Assembly (NCBI GenBank): GCA_963777325.1
Contig: CAVZQE010000018.1
Span: forward strand, 620,001 to 684,000
DNA from: JAFAXA01 sp963777325
GTDB taxonomy: Bacteria; Pseudomonadota; Alphaproteobacteria; Acetobacterales; Acetobacteraceae
DNA: 64,000 nucleotides
Reading direction: 5' to 3'
Shown: one piece after another, positions 1-7,942 of the stretch
Numbering within the stretch: the first letter of the stretch is position 1
Layout: the number at the start of each line of letters is the position of its first letter
Translations under genes and position numbers: made by a program
Notes under the pieces: generated by a model
Database searches by the model: none
What the model was told of the DNA's origin: nothing
What the model saw: only the letters and a program-made list of their open reading frames with translations

Positions 1-1412
1 CGGTCGCGCTGGCGGTCGCCGATCCGCTCGATCCGTTCACGCCTGCGGCGGTCGCGGCGGCGGTCGGACGGCCGGTCGCGATCGAAATCGCGCTACCGAT
101 CGAACTCGACGCGGCCCTCGGCCGCCTCTACCCGGACGAGGATGCGGCCGCTGGCGGCGCGGACGGCGAGACCGACGCCGGAGCGCCGCTCGAGGACGAC
201 GCCGAGCGCCTGAAGGATCTGGCGAGCGAGGCCCCGGTCATCCGGCTCGTGAACCAGATCATCTCGCGCGCGGTGGAGACGCAGGCCTCCGACATCCATA
301 TCGAGCCGTTCGAGAACCAGCTGCGCGTGCGGTACCGCTACGATGGCGTGCTGCACGAGGCCGAACCGCCGCCGTCCCGGCTGACGGCCGCGATCACGTC
401 GCGCATCAAGATCATGGCGCGGCTCGATATCGCCGAACGGCGCTTGCCGCAGGACGGCCGCATCAAGCTCGCGGTGCGCGGCACCGAGATCGACTTCCGC
501 GTCTCGACCATCCCGTCCCTCTACGGCGAGACGGTTGTGCTGCGCGTGCTCGACCGGAGCGCGGTCGCGTTCGACTACGCGCGGCTCGGATTGCCGCCCG
601 CAATCGTTGCGCGGCTGAACACGGCGCTCGATCTGCCGAACGGCATCGTCCTCGTGACGGGGCCGACCGGCAGCGGCAAGACGACGACGCTCTACACCGG
701 GCTGCTCGGCCTCAATTCGGTCAGCCGCAAGGTCGTGACCGTCGAAGACCCGATCGAGTTCCAGCTCAGGGGCATCAACCAGATCCAGGTGAAGCCGCAG
801 ATCGGGCTGACGTTCGCGACCCTGCTGCGCTCCATTCTCCGGCAAGACCCGGACGTGATCATGGTCGGCGAGATCCGCGATCTGGAAACGGCGCAGATCG
901 CGGTGCAGGCGGCGCTCACGGGCCATCTCGTGCTGTCCACGGTTCACACCAACTCGGCGGCCGCGACGGTCACGCGGCTGCGGGACATGGGGCTGGAGGA
1001 CTACCTGATGACGGCGGTGCTGCGCGGCGTGCTGGCGCAGCGGCTCGTGCGGCGGCTCTGTCCGGAATGCCGCCGCGCCGCGGACGCGCCGCCGGAACTC
1101 GTGCGCCGCTTCGGCCTTGACCGGCGCGCGGCCGCGAGGGGCCTCGCGAGCGAGGCGGTCACGCTCTGGCACGCGGTCGGCTGTTCGCATTGCCGCCAGA
1201 CCGGGTTTCGCGGGCGTCAGGCGATCGCCGAGTTCCTCCAGCCGGACGCCGAGACCGAGCGGTTGATCTTCGCGCGCGCCGAGCACGCCCAGATCGAGCG
1301 CGCGGCGGTGGCGGCCGGCATGGTCACGATGTTCGATGCTGGCATCGACGCGGCGCTCGCGGGCACGACCACCATCGAAGAGGTCGTGCGCAGCATCCGG
1401 GCCGACGCCTGA
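1..1412 (+). CDS. gspE: Type II secretion ATPase GspE (5' partial)
   Basis: This is the cytoplasmic hexameric ATPase that powers the type II secretion pseudopilus. The reading frame is open from base 3, so the true start lies outside the window; 469 residues are visible. It shows the N2-type stretch APVIRLVNQIISRA, then the Asp-rich ASDIHIEPFE segment. A Walker A loop (GPTGSGKTTTLY, about base 660), an Asp box/Walker B (DPDVIMVGEIRD, about 850) and a His-containing LSTVHTN follow. The C-terminal CPEC...CSHC tetracysteine zinc motif separates GspE from many PilT/PilB relatives. Its stop overlaps the start of gspF, implying translational coupling. PilB is the alternative, but the gspL/M/G neighbours favour secretion. 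Confidence 0.93.
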   Translation, partial: VALAVADPLDPFTPAAVAAAVGRPVAIEIALPIELDAALGRLYPDEDAAAGGADGETDAGAPLEDDAERLKDLASEAPVIRLVNQIISRAVETQASDIHIEPFENQLRVRYRYDGVLHEAEPPPSRLTAAITSRIKIMARLDIAERRLPQDGRIKLAVRGTEIDFRVSTIPSLYGETVVLRVLDRSAVAFDYARLGLPPAIVARLNTALDLPNGIVLVTGPTGSGKTTTLYTGLLGLNSVSRKVVTVEDPIEFQLRGINQIQVKPQIGLTFATLLRSILRQDPDVIMVGEIRDLETAQIAVQAALTGHLVLSTVHTNSAAATVTRLRDMGLEDYLMTAVLRGVLAQRLVRRLCPECRRAADAPPELVRRFGLDRRAAARGLASEAVTLWHAVGCSHCRQTGFRGRQAIAEFLQPDAETERLIFARAEHAQIERAAVAAGMVTMFDAGIDAALAGTTTIEEVVRSIRADA

Positions 1413-2632
1413 TGGCGCAGTTCCGCTACGTGGCGCTCGACCCGGCGGGGCAGGTCACGCGCGGCACGATGGAGGCGGCGAGCGAGACCGAGGTGGTCGC
1501 GAAGCTGCGCAAGACCGGCCACCTGCCGATGCGCGCCGAGCCCGCCGCCGCCAGCCATTCGCTGATGGATCTGCTGCGGATGGAGGTCGGCCGCCGCTCG
1601 CTGCGCCGGCAGGAGGTCGCCAATGTCACGCGCGAACTCGCGATCATGCTGGCGGCCGGCCAGGATCTCGACCGTTCGCTCCGCTACCTCGTCGAGACCG
1701 CCCCGAATGCGCGGGTTCGCGCGATCGTCGAGCAGCTGCGCAACGCGGTGCGGGACGGCCAGCCCCTGGCCGCCGCGATGGCGCAGCACCCGGGCAGCTT
1801 CTCGCGCCTCTATGTCGGCCTCGTCCGCGCGGGCGAGGCCGGCGGCACGCTCGCGCCGACCCTCGAGCGCCTCGCCGGATTGCTGGAACGGGAGCGCTCG
1901 CTGTCCGCGACGGTGGTTTCGGCGATGATCTATCCCGTGGTGCTGATCGTGGTCGCGATCGGCTCCATCACGCTGCTGCTGACGGAGGTGTTGCCGCAAT
2001 TCGTGCCGCTGTTCGAGCAGAACGGGGTGGCGCTGCCCGGCCCGACCCGGGCGCTGATCGCGGCCGGGGACTTCGTCTCGAACTGGGGCCTTTTCGTGCT
2101 GCTCGCGCTGCTGCTGCTCGGCTTCGCGGGCTTCCGGGCGCTGAAGCGTCCGGCCACGAGACTGGCGGCGGATACGCTGCTGCTGCGGCTGCCCATCATC
2201 GGCGGGCTGGCCCGGGAGGTGCTCGCGACGCGATTCACGCGCACGCTCGGGACGCTCGTCCTGAACGGCGTGCCGCTGATCGCGGCGCTCGGCGTCGTGC
2301 GCGACGCGCTCGGCAACCTCGCCGGAGTCGCCGCCGTCGACCGCGCGGTCGTCAGCGCGAAGGGCGGCGCGGGGCTGGCGCTGCCGCTCAGCGAGGCGGG
2401 CATCTTCCCGGCGCGGACGATCTATCTGCTCCGCCTCGGCGAAGAGACCGCGCAGCTCGGACCGATGGCGCTGCGGGCGGCGGACATCCATGAGGAGAAG
2501 ACCCGCATCGGCATCCAGCGGCTGGTCTCGCTGCTGGTTCCGGCCATCACCATCGTGATGGGAGCCGCCGTCGCGGGGATCGTCTCGTCGCTGCTGCTGG
2601 CGATGCTGAGCCTCAACAATCTGGCGAGTTAG
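1412..2632 (+). CDS. gspF: Type II secretion inner-membrane platform protein GspF
   Basis: This 406-residue inner-membrane protein couples the GspE ATPase to pseudopilus assembly. The ATG start overlaps the gspE stop (ATGA), which fixes it over the longer upstream frame. The N-terminus MAQFRYVALDPAGQ is the classic GspF opening. Two cytoplasmic helical repeats follow, the first with the diagnostic ELAIMLAAGQDLDRSL pattern and the second around TRTLGTLVLNGVPLIAAL. Membrane segments lie near residues 170-190, 225-245 and 375-400. Length and repeat order match the family, with no damage. After it the expected gspG-K genes are absent and a glycoside hydrolase gene follows. Confidence 0.93.
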   Translation: MAQFRYVALDPAGQVTRGTMEAASETEVVAKLRKTGHLPMRAEPAAASHSLMDLLRMEVGRRSLRRQEVANVTRELAIMLAAGQDLDRSLRYLVETAPNARVRAIVEQLRNAVRDGQPLAAAMAQHPGSFSRLYVGLVRAGEAGGTLAPTLERLAGLLERERSLSATVVSAMIYPVVLIVVAIGSITLLLTEVLPQFVPLFEQNGVALPGPTRALIAAGDFVSNWGLFVLLALLLLGFAGFRALKRPATRLAADTLLLRLPIIGGLAREVLATRFTRTLGTLVLNGVPLIAALGVVRDALGNLAGVAAVDRAVVSAKGGAGLALPLSEAGIFPARTIYLLRLGEETAQLGPMALRAADIHEEKTRIGIQRLVSLLVPAITIVMGAAVAGIVSSLLLAMLSLNNLAS

Positions 2633-2643
2633 GCGAGGCTCCA

Positions 2644-4437
2644 CTGACCGGCCGCATCGAGGACTATGCCCTGATCGGGGATTGCGAAACCGCGGCGCTG
2701 GTGAGCCGCGAGGGCTCGATTGACTGGCTCTGCTGGCCGCGCTTCGACAGCCCGGCCTGCTTTGCGGCGCTGCTCGGCAATCAGGAGCATGGGCGCTGGA
2801 CGCTGTCGCCGGCCGGCGCCGTCCGGGCCATCACGCGGCGCTACCGGCCCGACACGCTGATCCTGGAAACCCGCTTCGAGACCGAGGCCGGCGCGGTGCT
2901 GGTCACCGATTTCATGCCGTTGCGCGGCACCAACTCCGACGTTGTGCGGCGCGTCGCGGGCCTCGAAGGGGAGGTCGCGATGCGCATGGATCTGCGGATC
3001 CGCTTCGACTACGGCCGCACGGTCCCATGGGTCAATCGGCTGGGTCCGGACACGCTGCGCGCGATCGCCGGGCCGGATATGCTGGTGCTGCGCGCCGGCG
3101 CCCCGACGCAGGGCGAAGACCTGGCGACAGTCAGCGAATTCACCGTCGCCGAAGGGCGGACCGTGGATTTCATCCTGACCCACGGCCCCTCCCACGTGCC
3201 GCCGCCCATGCCCGTGGATGTGGACGAGGCGCTCGCGGATACCGAGGCCTTCTGGCGTGGCTGGGCGTCGCGATGCACCGTCGACGGACGATGGGGCGAG
3301 GTGGCGCGGCGCTCGCTCATCACGCTGAAGGCGCTCACCTACCGTCCCACCGGCGGCATCGTCGCCGCGGCAACGGCATCGCTGCCGGAGCAGATCGGCG
3401 GCGAACGTAATTGGGACTACCGGTTCTGCTGGCTGCGCGATGCGACCTTCACTCTGCTCGCGCTGATGGACAGCGGCTATTTCGAGGAGGCGGGTGACTG
3501 GCGCGACTGGCTGATTCGCGCCGTCGCTGGCAGCGCGAACCAGATTCAGATCATGTACGGAGTTGCCGGCGAGCGCGACCTGGCCGAACGCATTCTGCCC
3601 TGGCTGCCGGGATACGAGAGCTCGCGTCCCGTCCGGGTCGGCAACGCGGCGGTCGGGCAGGTACAGCTCGACGTCTTCGGCGAGGTGGCCGATGCCCTAT
3701 ACGTCGCCTGGCGCGGCGGCGTGGCCGAGAGCGAGGTCGCGTGGCGCCTTATGTGCGCGCTCGCGAAGCATCTCGAGGCAATCTGGTCCCAGCCGGACAA
3801 GGGCATCTGGGAGGTGCGCGGGGAAAAGCGGCACTTCACGCATTCCAAGGTGATGGCGTGGGTGACGTTCGATCGTCTCGTCAAGGCGACGGAAGAGTTC
3901 GGGCTGCCCGGCCCCGTCGATCGCTGGCGGAGCCTGCGCGACCAAATCCACGCCGATGTCTGCCGGAACGGCTACAACGCCGAACTCGGAAGCTTCGTGC
4001 AGCGCTATGGCGGCGTCGAACTCGACGCCAGCCTGCTATTGCTGCCGCTGGTCGGCTTCCTGCCGGCGGACGATCCACGCATGCGGGGAACCGTCGAGGC
4101 GGTGCAGCGCAGGCTCTCCGTCGGCGGTCTGCTGCTCCGCTACGATTCCGCCGCGACCGATGACGGGCTGCCCGCCGGAGAAGGCGTCTTCCTCGCGTGC
4201 AGTTTCTGGCTCGCCGACAACCTCGTGCTGCAGGGGCGCTACGAGGAGGCACGCGCGATGTTCGAGCGGCTGCTTGCGCTGTGCAACGATGTCGGCTTGC
4301 TGGCCGAGGAGTTCGACCCGCGCGCCGGGCGGATGCTCGGCAACTTCCCGCAGGCGTTCTCGCACGTGGCGCTGGTCAACACCGCCCTCAACCTGACCCG
4401 CGCGGCCAAGCCGGCGGAACAACGCGGAGCCGGCTGA
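2644..4437 (+). CDS. GH15 glucoamylase/trehalase-like glycoside hydrolase
   Basis: This family-15 (alpha/alpha)6-barrel hydrolase probably acts on alpha-glucosides such as maltodextrins or trehalose. Family members begin M-x-RIEDYALIGD; here that text starts at a CTG codon (2644) preceded by AGGCGAGG, so I prefer this CTG to the internal GTG at 2701, which would cut off the conserved N-terminus. Visible signatures are GSIDWLCWPRFDS, EQIGGERNWDYRFCWLRDATF and the acid/base region GLLAEEFDPRAGRMLGNFPQAFSH near the C-terminus. The protein is about 597 residues, the usual length. No signal peptide is seen, so it is likely cytoplasmic. It sits 11 bases after gspF and overlaps the next gene by one base. 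Exact substrate is unknown. Confidence 0.85.
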   Translation: MTGRIEDYALIGDCETAALVSREGSIDWLCWPRFDSPACFAALLGNQEHGRWTLSPAGAVRAITRRYRPDTLILETRFETEAGAVLVTDFMPLRGTNSDVVRRVAGLEGEVAMRMDLRIRFDYGRTVPWVNRLGPDTLRAIAGPDMLVLRAGAPTQGEDLATVSEFTVAEGRTVDFILTHGPSHVPPPMPVDVDEALADTEAFWRGWASRCTVDGRWGEVARRSLITLKALTYRPTGGIVAAATASLPEQIGGERNWDYRFCWLRDATFTLLALMDSGYFEEAGDWRDWLIRAVAGSANQIQIMYGVAGERDLAERILPWLPGYESSRPVRVGNAAVGQVQLDVFGEVADALYVAWRGGVAESEVAWRLMCALAKHLEAIWSQPDKGIWEVRGEKRHFTHSKVMAWVTFDRLVKATEEFGLPGPVDRWRSLRDQIHADVCRNGYNAELGSFVQRYGGVELDASLLLLPLVGFLPADDPRMRGTVEAVQRRLSVGGLLLRYDSAATDDGLPAGEGVFLACSFWLADNLVLQGRYEEARAMFERLLALCNDVGLLAEEFDPRAGRMLGNFPQAFSHVALVNTALNLTRAAKPAEQRGAG

Positions 4438-4760
4438 TGCCCACATCCGGCGGCGACGATCCGGCCCAGTCCGACGACGCCCCGCTGCGGCGGCTGCTGG
4501 CCGCCCTGCCGGAACCGGTACGGCGCGGCGTGGACCGGATGCGCCGGCCGGAGCGTATCTGGGTGCGCGTGCCGCTCGCGATCCTGCTGGTACTCGGCGG
4601 ACTCGTCGGATTTCTCCCGATCCTGGGCTTCTGGATGGTGCCGCTCGGGATTTTGTTGCTGGCGGATGATATGCCCTTCCTGCGCCGTCCGGCGATGCGC
4701 GCCCTCGGTGCGGTGCAGGCTTGGTGGGACCGGCGGCGCGCGAAGCGCTGGCAGGGGTGA
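4437..4760 (+). CDS. Small PGPGW-type transmembrane protein
   Basis: This 107-residue protein has one hydrophobic hairpin at about residues 45-75 (LLVLGGLVGFLPILGFWMVP followed by LGILLLADD). That pattern matches the small bacterial membrane family sometimes called PGPGW and often misannotated as a tryptophan synthase subunit. The ATG overlaps the upstream stop (ATGA), which sets the start and puts it in the hydrolase operon. An Arg-rich tail (DRRRAKRWQG) should be cytoplasmic. The role is unknown. The last codons form the first copy of a short tandem repeat that continues past the stop. Confidence 0.7.
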   Translation: MPTSGGDDPAQSDDAPLRRLLAALPEPVRRGVDRMRRPERIWVRVPLAILLVLGGLVGFLPILGFWMVPLGILLLADDMPFLRRPAMRALGAVQAWWDRRRAKRWQG

Positions 4761-4799
4761 AGCGCGGGCAGGGTGAAGTGCGGGCAGGGGTGAGTGCGG
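4742..4799. repeat. Imperfect 16-17 bp tandem repeat, about 3.5 copies
   Basis: The units are GAAGCGCTGGCAGGGG (4742-4757), TGAAGCGCGGGCAGGG (4758-4773), TGAAGTGCGGGCAGGGG (4774-4790) and a partial TGAGTGCGG (4791-4799). The first copy encodes the end of the PGPGW-type protein. The second begins with its stop codon. The rest fills the gap before gspL. It looks like a small minisatellite made by duplication of the gene end. Confidence 0.75.
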
Positions 4800-4834
4800 A
4801 TTTTGCGAGGCAGTTTTGATCTCGGCGGAACGGC

Positions 4835-5866
4835 ATGCTGCGTGACCTGCTGACCTGGTGGTCGGAGCGTATGCTGGAATGGCTCCCGGCCGCTTTCCGC
4901 AAGCAGCAGAACGAGTATGGCGACGCGGTCGTCGCCGAGCCGGTCGGGGGCGCCGACCCGCCCGCCATCGCGATCGCCATGCGCCGAGGATCGCGGGAGG
5001 AGACGCTCGGGCGCTTCGAGCTGACGGCGGCGGGCATGGCGGCGCTCCGCCTCGCGCTCGGCAACAGGAAGGCGCCGCTTCTGGTCCGGGTTCCGCCCGC
5101 TGAGATGCTCGAGCGCCCGGTGACGCTGCCGCTCGCCGCCGAGCGCGACATCGGCCGGGTGCTCGCCTACGACATGGACCGCATGACGCCGTTCACAGCC
5201 GACGAGGTGTTCTGGACCCACAGTCTCGGCGAGCGGGATCGCGCGCGCGACCGGCTGACCGCCCGCGTCCTGATCGTGCCGAAAGCGCCCCTCCTGCCGC
5301 TGTTCGGCGCGCTGGAACGGGCGGGCCTCGCTCCCGTGGCGCTGGAGGCGGCCGCGCCGCTCCGGCGGATCAAGCTGAACCGCGCGCCGTCGCCGCGCGA
5401 TCGGTGGCAGCGCCGGGGCCTGGGGCTGGGAGGGGCGATCGTCGGCGCGCTGGCGCTGACGGCGATCGCGCTGCCCTTCGTGCGGCAATCGGCCGAGCGG
5501 CGGCGGATCGAGGCTGAGATCGAGGCCTCGCGCCCGCGCGTTCAGGCGGTCGAGGCGCTACGGCGCGATCTCGCGGCGCGGGCCGGCAGCGTCGATGTGG
5601 TCGCGGCGGAGCGAACGCGTGTCGGCGACGCGCTCGGCGTGCTGGCGGCGCTCACCGAGATCCTGCCCGACGACACGTATCTGAGCAGTCTGTCGCTGCA
5701 TCAGGGCCGGATCGAGATGACGGGGCAATCCGATGCCGCCGCCCGGCTCATCGCGGCGCTCTCGGCCGATCCGGCGATCCGCAACCCGGCCTTCGCCGCG
5801 CCCGTGACGCGGATCGCGACCGGGCGCGCCGATTTCTTCTCCATTCACGCCGAGATCGCCCGGTAG
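4835..5866 (+). CDS. gspL: Type II secretion protein GspL (PilN-like)
   Basis: This 343-residue bitopic inner-membrane protein links the GspE ATPase to GspM. The cytoplasmic N-terminal half contains the AERDIGRVLAYDMDRMTPF and VLIVPKAPLLPLFGALE stretches of the GspL/PilM-like fold. A single membrane helix lies near residues 197-217. A coiled-coil segment (QSAERRRIEAEIEASRPRVQ) and a PilN/GspL-like periplasmic ferredoxin fold (LPDDTYLSSLSLHQGRIEMTGQS) follow. It is shorter than enterobacterial GspL, as is common in alphaproteobacteria. gspM begins directly after its stop. It could be called PilN-domain protein; context favours GspL. Confidence 0.82.
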   Translation: MLRDLLTWWSERMLEWLPAAFRKQQNEYGDAVVAEPVGGADPPAIAIAMRRGSREETLGRFELTAAGMAALRLALGNRKAPLLVRVPPAEMLERPVTLPLAAERDIGRVLAYDMDRMTPFTADEVFWTHSLGERDRARDRLTARVLIVPKAPLLPLFGALERAGLAPVALEAAAPLRRIKLNRAPSPRDRWQRRGLGLGGAIVGALALTAIALPFVRQSAERRRIEAEIEASRPRVQAVEALRRDLAARAGSVDVVAAERTRVGDALGVLAALTEILPDDTYLSSLSLHQGRIEMTGQSDAAARLIAALSADPAIRNPAFAAPVTRIATGRADFFSIHAEIAR

Positions 5867-6454
5867 ATGGCGACGTCCGCAACGCACTCGACGCTGCCGA
5901 CCGGGCTCACCGGCCGCCTGCTGGCGCTTGGCGTTACGCTGGCGTTGCTCGTCGTCGCCTGGTTCGCGGTCGCCGGGCCGGTGCTTGCCTTCTATGGCGA
6001 ACGGCAAGCCGACCTTGCGCAGCGGCGTGTTCTGGCCCGCCGCATGGCCGATGTCGCGGCCAGTCTGCCGGAGTGGCGGCGCCGGGCCGAGGCGGCGGCC
6101 GGGAGCGCGCCGCCCGCCGCGATCCTCCTCGACGGCAATACCGACGCGATCGCGGCGGCGACCCTGCAGGAGCGCGTGCAGGACATGGCGACCAAAGCCG
6201 GGGCGACGCTCTCGAGCCTGGAAACGCTGCCGGTCCAGCAGGCGGGCGACTACCGGCGGGTGGCGCTGCGCGTGTCGGTGCTCGCGCCGTGGCCGGTGCT
6301 GGTGGAATTGATGCAAGCCGTCGAGCAGGCGAGCCCGAGGATGCTGATCGACGACCTGCAGCTGCGCGCCAGCCCTTCCCTTGCGCGTCCCGGAAATGCG
6401 CCCATCGAGGAGAGCTTCACGGTCATCGCCTACCGGCGCGGGGCCGTTTCGTGA
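5867..6454 (+). CDS. gspM: Type II secretion protein GspM
   Basis: This 195-residue inner-membrane assembly protein partners GspL. It has a short cytoplasmic N-terminus, one membrane helix (about residues 17-40, GRLLALGVTLALLVVAW), a helical linker and a compact periplasmic domain. That domain includes LQERVQDMATKAGATLSSLETLPVQ and the beta-rich VALRVSVLAPWPVLVELMQAVEQASPRMLIDDLQLR, which match the GspM/PilO-like fold. The ATG immediately follows the gspL stop with no spacer, so the pair is co-translated. It ends 22 bases from the tail of the oppositely oriented gspG. Confidence 0.8.
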   Translation: MATSATHSTLPTGLTGRLLALGVTLALLVVAWFAVAGPVLAFYGERQADLAQRRVLARRMADVAASLPEWRRRAEAAAGSAPPAAILLDGNTDAIAAATLQERVQDMATKAGATLSSLETLPVQQAGDYRRVALRVSVLAPWPVLVELMQAVEQASPRMLIDDLQLRASPSLARPGNAPIEESFTVIAYRRGAVS

Positions 6455-6476
6455 CGGCGCGAGTTCTTCGGTCCGC

Positions 6477-6920
6477 CTATTGGTTGCAGATCAGGTTCTG
6501 ATCGGATGCGCCCTCGTTCGGGCCGCGCGAGCACAGATCGTAGTCGTGGCCGCCGCGCCCGGAAGGGCTGCGATAGATGTATTCGTGATTCCACGGATCG
6601 AGCGGCACCTTGTCGCCCTTCACATACGGCCCGTTCCAGATGCTCACGCCCGTCGGCCGCACGACCAGCGCCTGCAACCCCTGCTCGGTCGAGGGATAGG
6701 AGCCCGTGTCGAGCCGGTAGAGGTCGAGCAGCGACCCGATCCGCTCGATCGATTGATGCGCGATCGACACGCGGGCGCCGCCCAGTTGCCGCAGGACGGC
6801 CGGCGCGACGAGGCCGATCAGCAACCCGAGAATGACGATGACAACCAGGATTTCGAGCAGCGTGAATCCCGCCTGCCGCCTCGATTGCGCGGCGCCCGCC
6901 GTTGCGTTAGGTCGTTGCAT
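6477..6920 (-). CDS. gspG: Type II secretion major pseudopilin GspG
   Basis: This is the major pseudopilin, built into the secretion pseudopilus after processing by a GspO-type peptidase. The prepilin site is textbook: RRQAG then FTLLEILVVIVILGLLIGLVAP, with Phe after the cleavage Gly and Glu at mature +5. The C-terminal region carries the calcium-binding GspG pattern (SYPSTEQGLQALVVRP, PLDPWNHEYIYR, HDYDLCSRGPNEG). I chose the ATG at 6920 because GAGGAG lies seven bases upstream; a longer frame begins at 6983. It gives 147 residues. It is encoded opposite to gspEFLM and is the only pseudopilin gene in view. Confidence 0.92.
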   Translation of the reverse strand: MQRPNATAGAAQSRRQAGFTLLEILVVIVILGLLIGLVAPAVLRQLGGARVSIAHQSIERIGSLLDLYRLDTGSYPSTEQGLQALVVRPTGVSIWNGPYVKGDKVPLDPWNHEYIYRSPSGRGGHDYDLCSRGPNEGASDQNLICNQ

Positions 6921-6952
6921 GTCAGGTCTCCTCGTGCGCGCCGGAGTCGGCT

Positions 6953-7387
6953 GTGGCGGTTCCCTATCTGGCGTGCATGGCATTGGTCGCCTCCCTCTAC
7001 AACCTGCCGCCGCGCGTGCTGCCGTCCATCCAGGCCGTCGAGGGCGGCAGGGCGGGAACGGTCCATCGCAACCGGGATGGCACCGACGATCTGGGCGTGA
7101 TGCAGATCAACACGCGCTGGGTTCCGGCTTTTGCCGCGTTCACCGGCCTTCCGGCGGCCGCGGTGCGCGAGCGCCTTACCGAGCGCCCGTGCTTCAACAT
7201 CGCCGCCGCCGGCGCGATCCTGCGCACCTATCTCGACGAGTCGGACGGCGACCTGATGCGGGCAATCGGGTACTACCACTCGCACACCGGACCCTTGAGC
7301 AAGCAATACCGGGCTCTCGTGGTCGCCTCGGCCGCGCGCCTGTTCGGCGCCCGCGCGGCAGGGCCCCTGCCGCGTATCGAACGATGA
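6953..7387 (+). CDS. Lytic transglycosylase (SLT domain)
   Basis: This 144-residue SLT/goose-lysozyme-like domain should cut peptidoglycan glycan strands, here perhaps to let an envelope machine pass. The catalytic Glu is in PSIQAVEGGRAG. The DDLGVMQINTRW strand and AAGAILRTYLDE helix are the usual family blocks. The GTG at 6953 gives a short hydrophobic N-terminus (YLACMALVASLY); an ATG at 6977 would remove it. It is divergent from gspG with about 30 bases between starts, so both promoters are compressed into that gap. The size resembles the small transglycosylases of secretion and conjugation systems. The stop overlaps the next start. Confidence 0.82.
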   Translation: MAVPYLACMALVASLYNLPPRVLPSIQAVEGGRAGTVHRNRDGTDDLGVMQINTRWVPAFAAFTGLPAAAVRERLTERPCFNIAAAGAILRTYLDESDGDLMRAIGYYHSHTGPLSKQYRALVVASAARLFGARAAGPLPRIER

Positions 7388-7758
7388 CCGGCCCCGCGTG
7401 CCGCTCCTGGCACTTTCTGGTGCGGGCGCTGCTTTCAATCGCGCTGCTGGCGGAGAGCGCGTGCGCATCCCGTCCTGGTCCTCCGCCCGTTGCGGAATCG
7501 GTCTGCCGGCGCAGCGACGTGCTGGACTTTGCGGCGGCCCACTATCGACGGACGGCGCTCTACGTGCGCCCGCTTCCTGCGTCCGCCGCCGAGATGCCGA
7601 CCTTCGATCCCGCGACGGCGCTCTGCACCCTTCAGGTCGAGGTGGGCCGATACGACACGATGCGGGACGGCGACCGGCCGCAGGTCCGGCTCGAGGCGCG
7701 GTCGTTCTACGTGACCAAGCTCGGCTCCGGCTACGAGGTCGATTTTCGCGGCGGCTGA
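7384..7758 (+). CDS. Small exported protein of unknown function
   Basis: I do not recognise this 124-residue protein. The N-terminus has a hydrophobic stretch (FLVRALLSIALLAESACASR) resembling a signal peptide with an ACA cleavage site; the Cys context is not a clean lipobox. The mature part has two Cys residues (SVCRR and ALCTL) that could form a disulfide. It ends in strand-like YVTKLGSGYEVDFRGG. The ATG overlaps the transglycosylase stop (ATGA), so the two are likely coupled and work in the periplasm together. Confidence 0.6.
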   Translation: MTGPACRSWHFLVRALLSIALLAESACASRPGPPPVAESVCRRSDVLDFAAAHYRRTALYVRPLPASAAEMPTFDPATALCTLQVEVGRYDTMRDGDRPQVRLEARSFYVTKLGSGYEVDFRGG

Positions 7759-7911
7759 AGCGCCAGGGCCGTCACGGGTTCCGGATCTCTGCGGGGCGAC
7801 AAGGGCCTGCTGAGCGAGAACGAGTTCGCGGCGAAGAGGCGCGACCTTTTGGCGCGGCTCCAGCCGAAGGCGCACTCCATTGCACTGCGAGAGGGAAGCG
7901 TTACATTGTAA
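7759..7911 (+). pseudogene. SHOCT-domain-like remnant
   Basis: Downstream of the TGA at 7756-7758, in the same frame, the conceptual peptide GDKGLLSENEFAAKRRDLLARL (split here as GDKGLLSENEF then AAKRRDLLARL) at about 7795-7860 has the pattern of a SHOCT oligomerisation motif. No credible start codon precedes it, and the frame ends at TAA 7909-7911 inside the candidate Zur operator. It may be the tail of a lost gene or a domain cut off by a stop mutation. Confidence 0.35.
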
Positions 7912-7912
7912 C
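7900..7912. promoter_or_regulatory. Candidate Zur operator
   Basis: GTTACATTGTAAC is a perfect inverted repeat (GTTACA, central T, TGTAAC) lying 31 bases before the TTG start of the Zur-like gene. Fur/Zur-family operators are AT-rich palindromes of this type, and the site stands out sharply in such GC-rich DNA. Autoregulation, or control of a metal-responsive unit, is inferred and not shown. Confidence 0.5.
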
Positions 7913-7942
7913 CCTCCCGCAGGCTGCGACCCAGGAGCCGCG

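Noticed and set aside
93..1286. 397-codon minus-strand open frame opposite gspE
   Set aside because: It is a shadow of the strongly conserved gspE; its translation is Arg/Asp/His-rich with no recognisable motif, as is usual in high-GC DNA.
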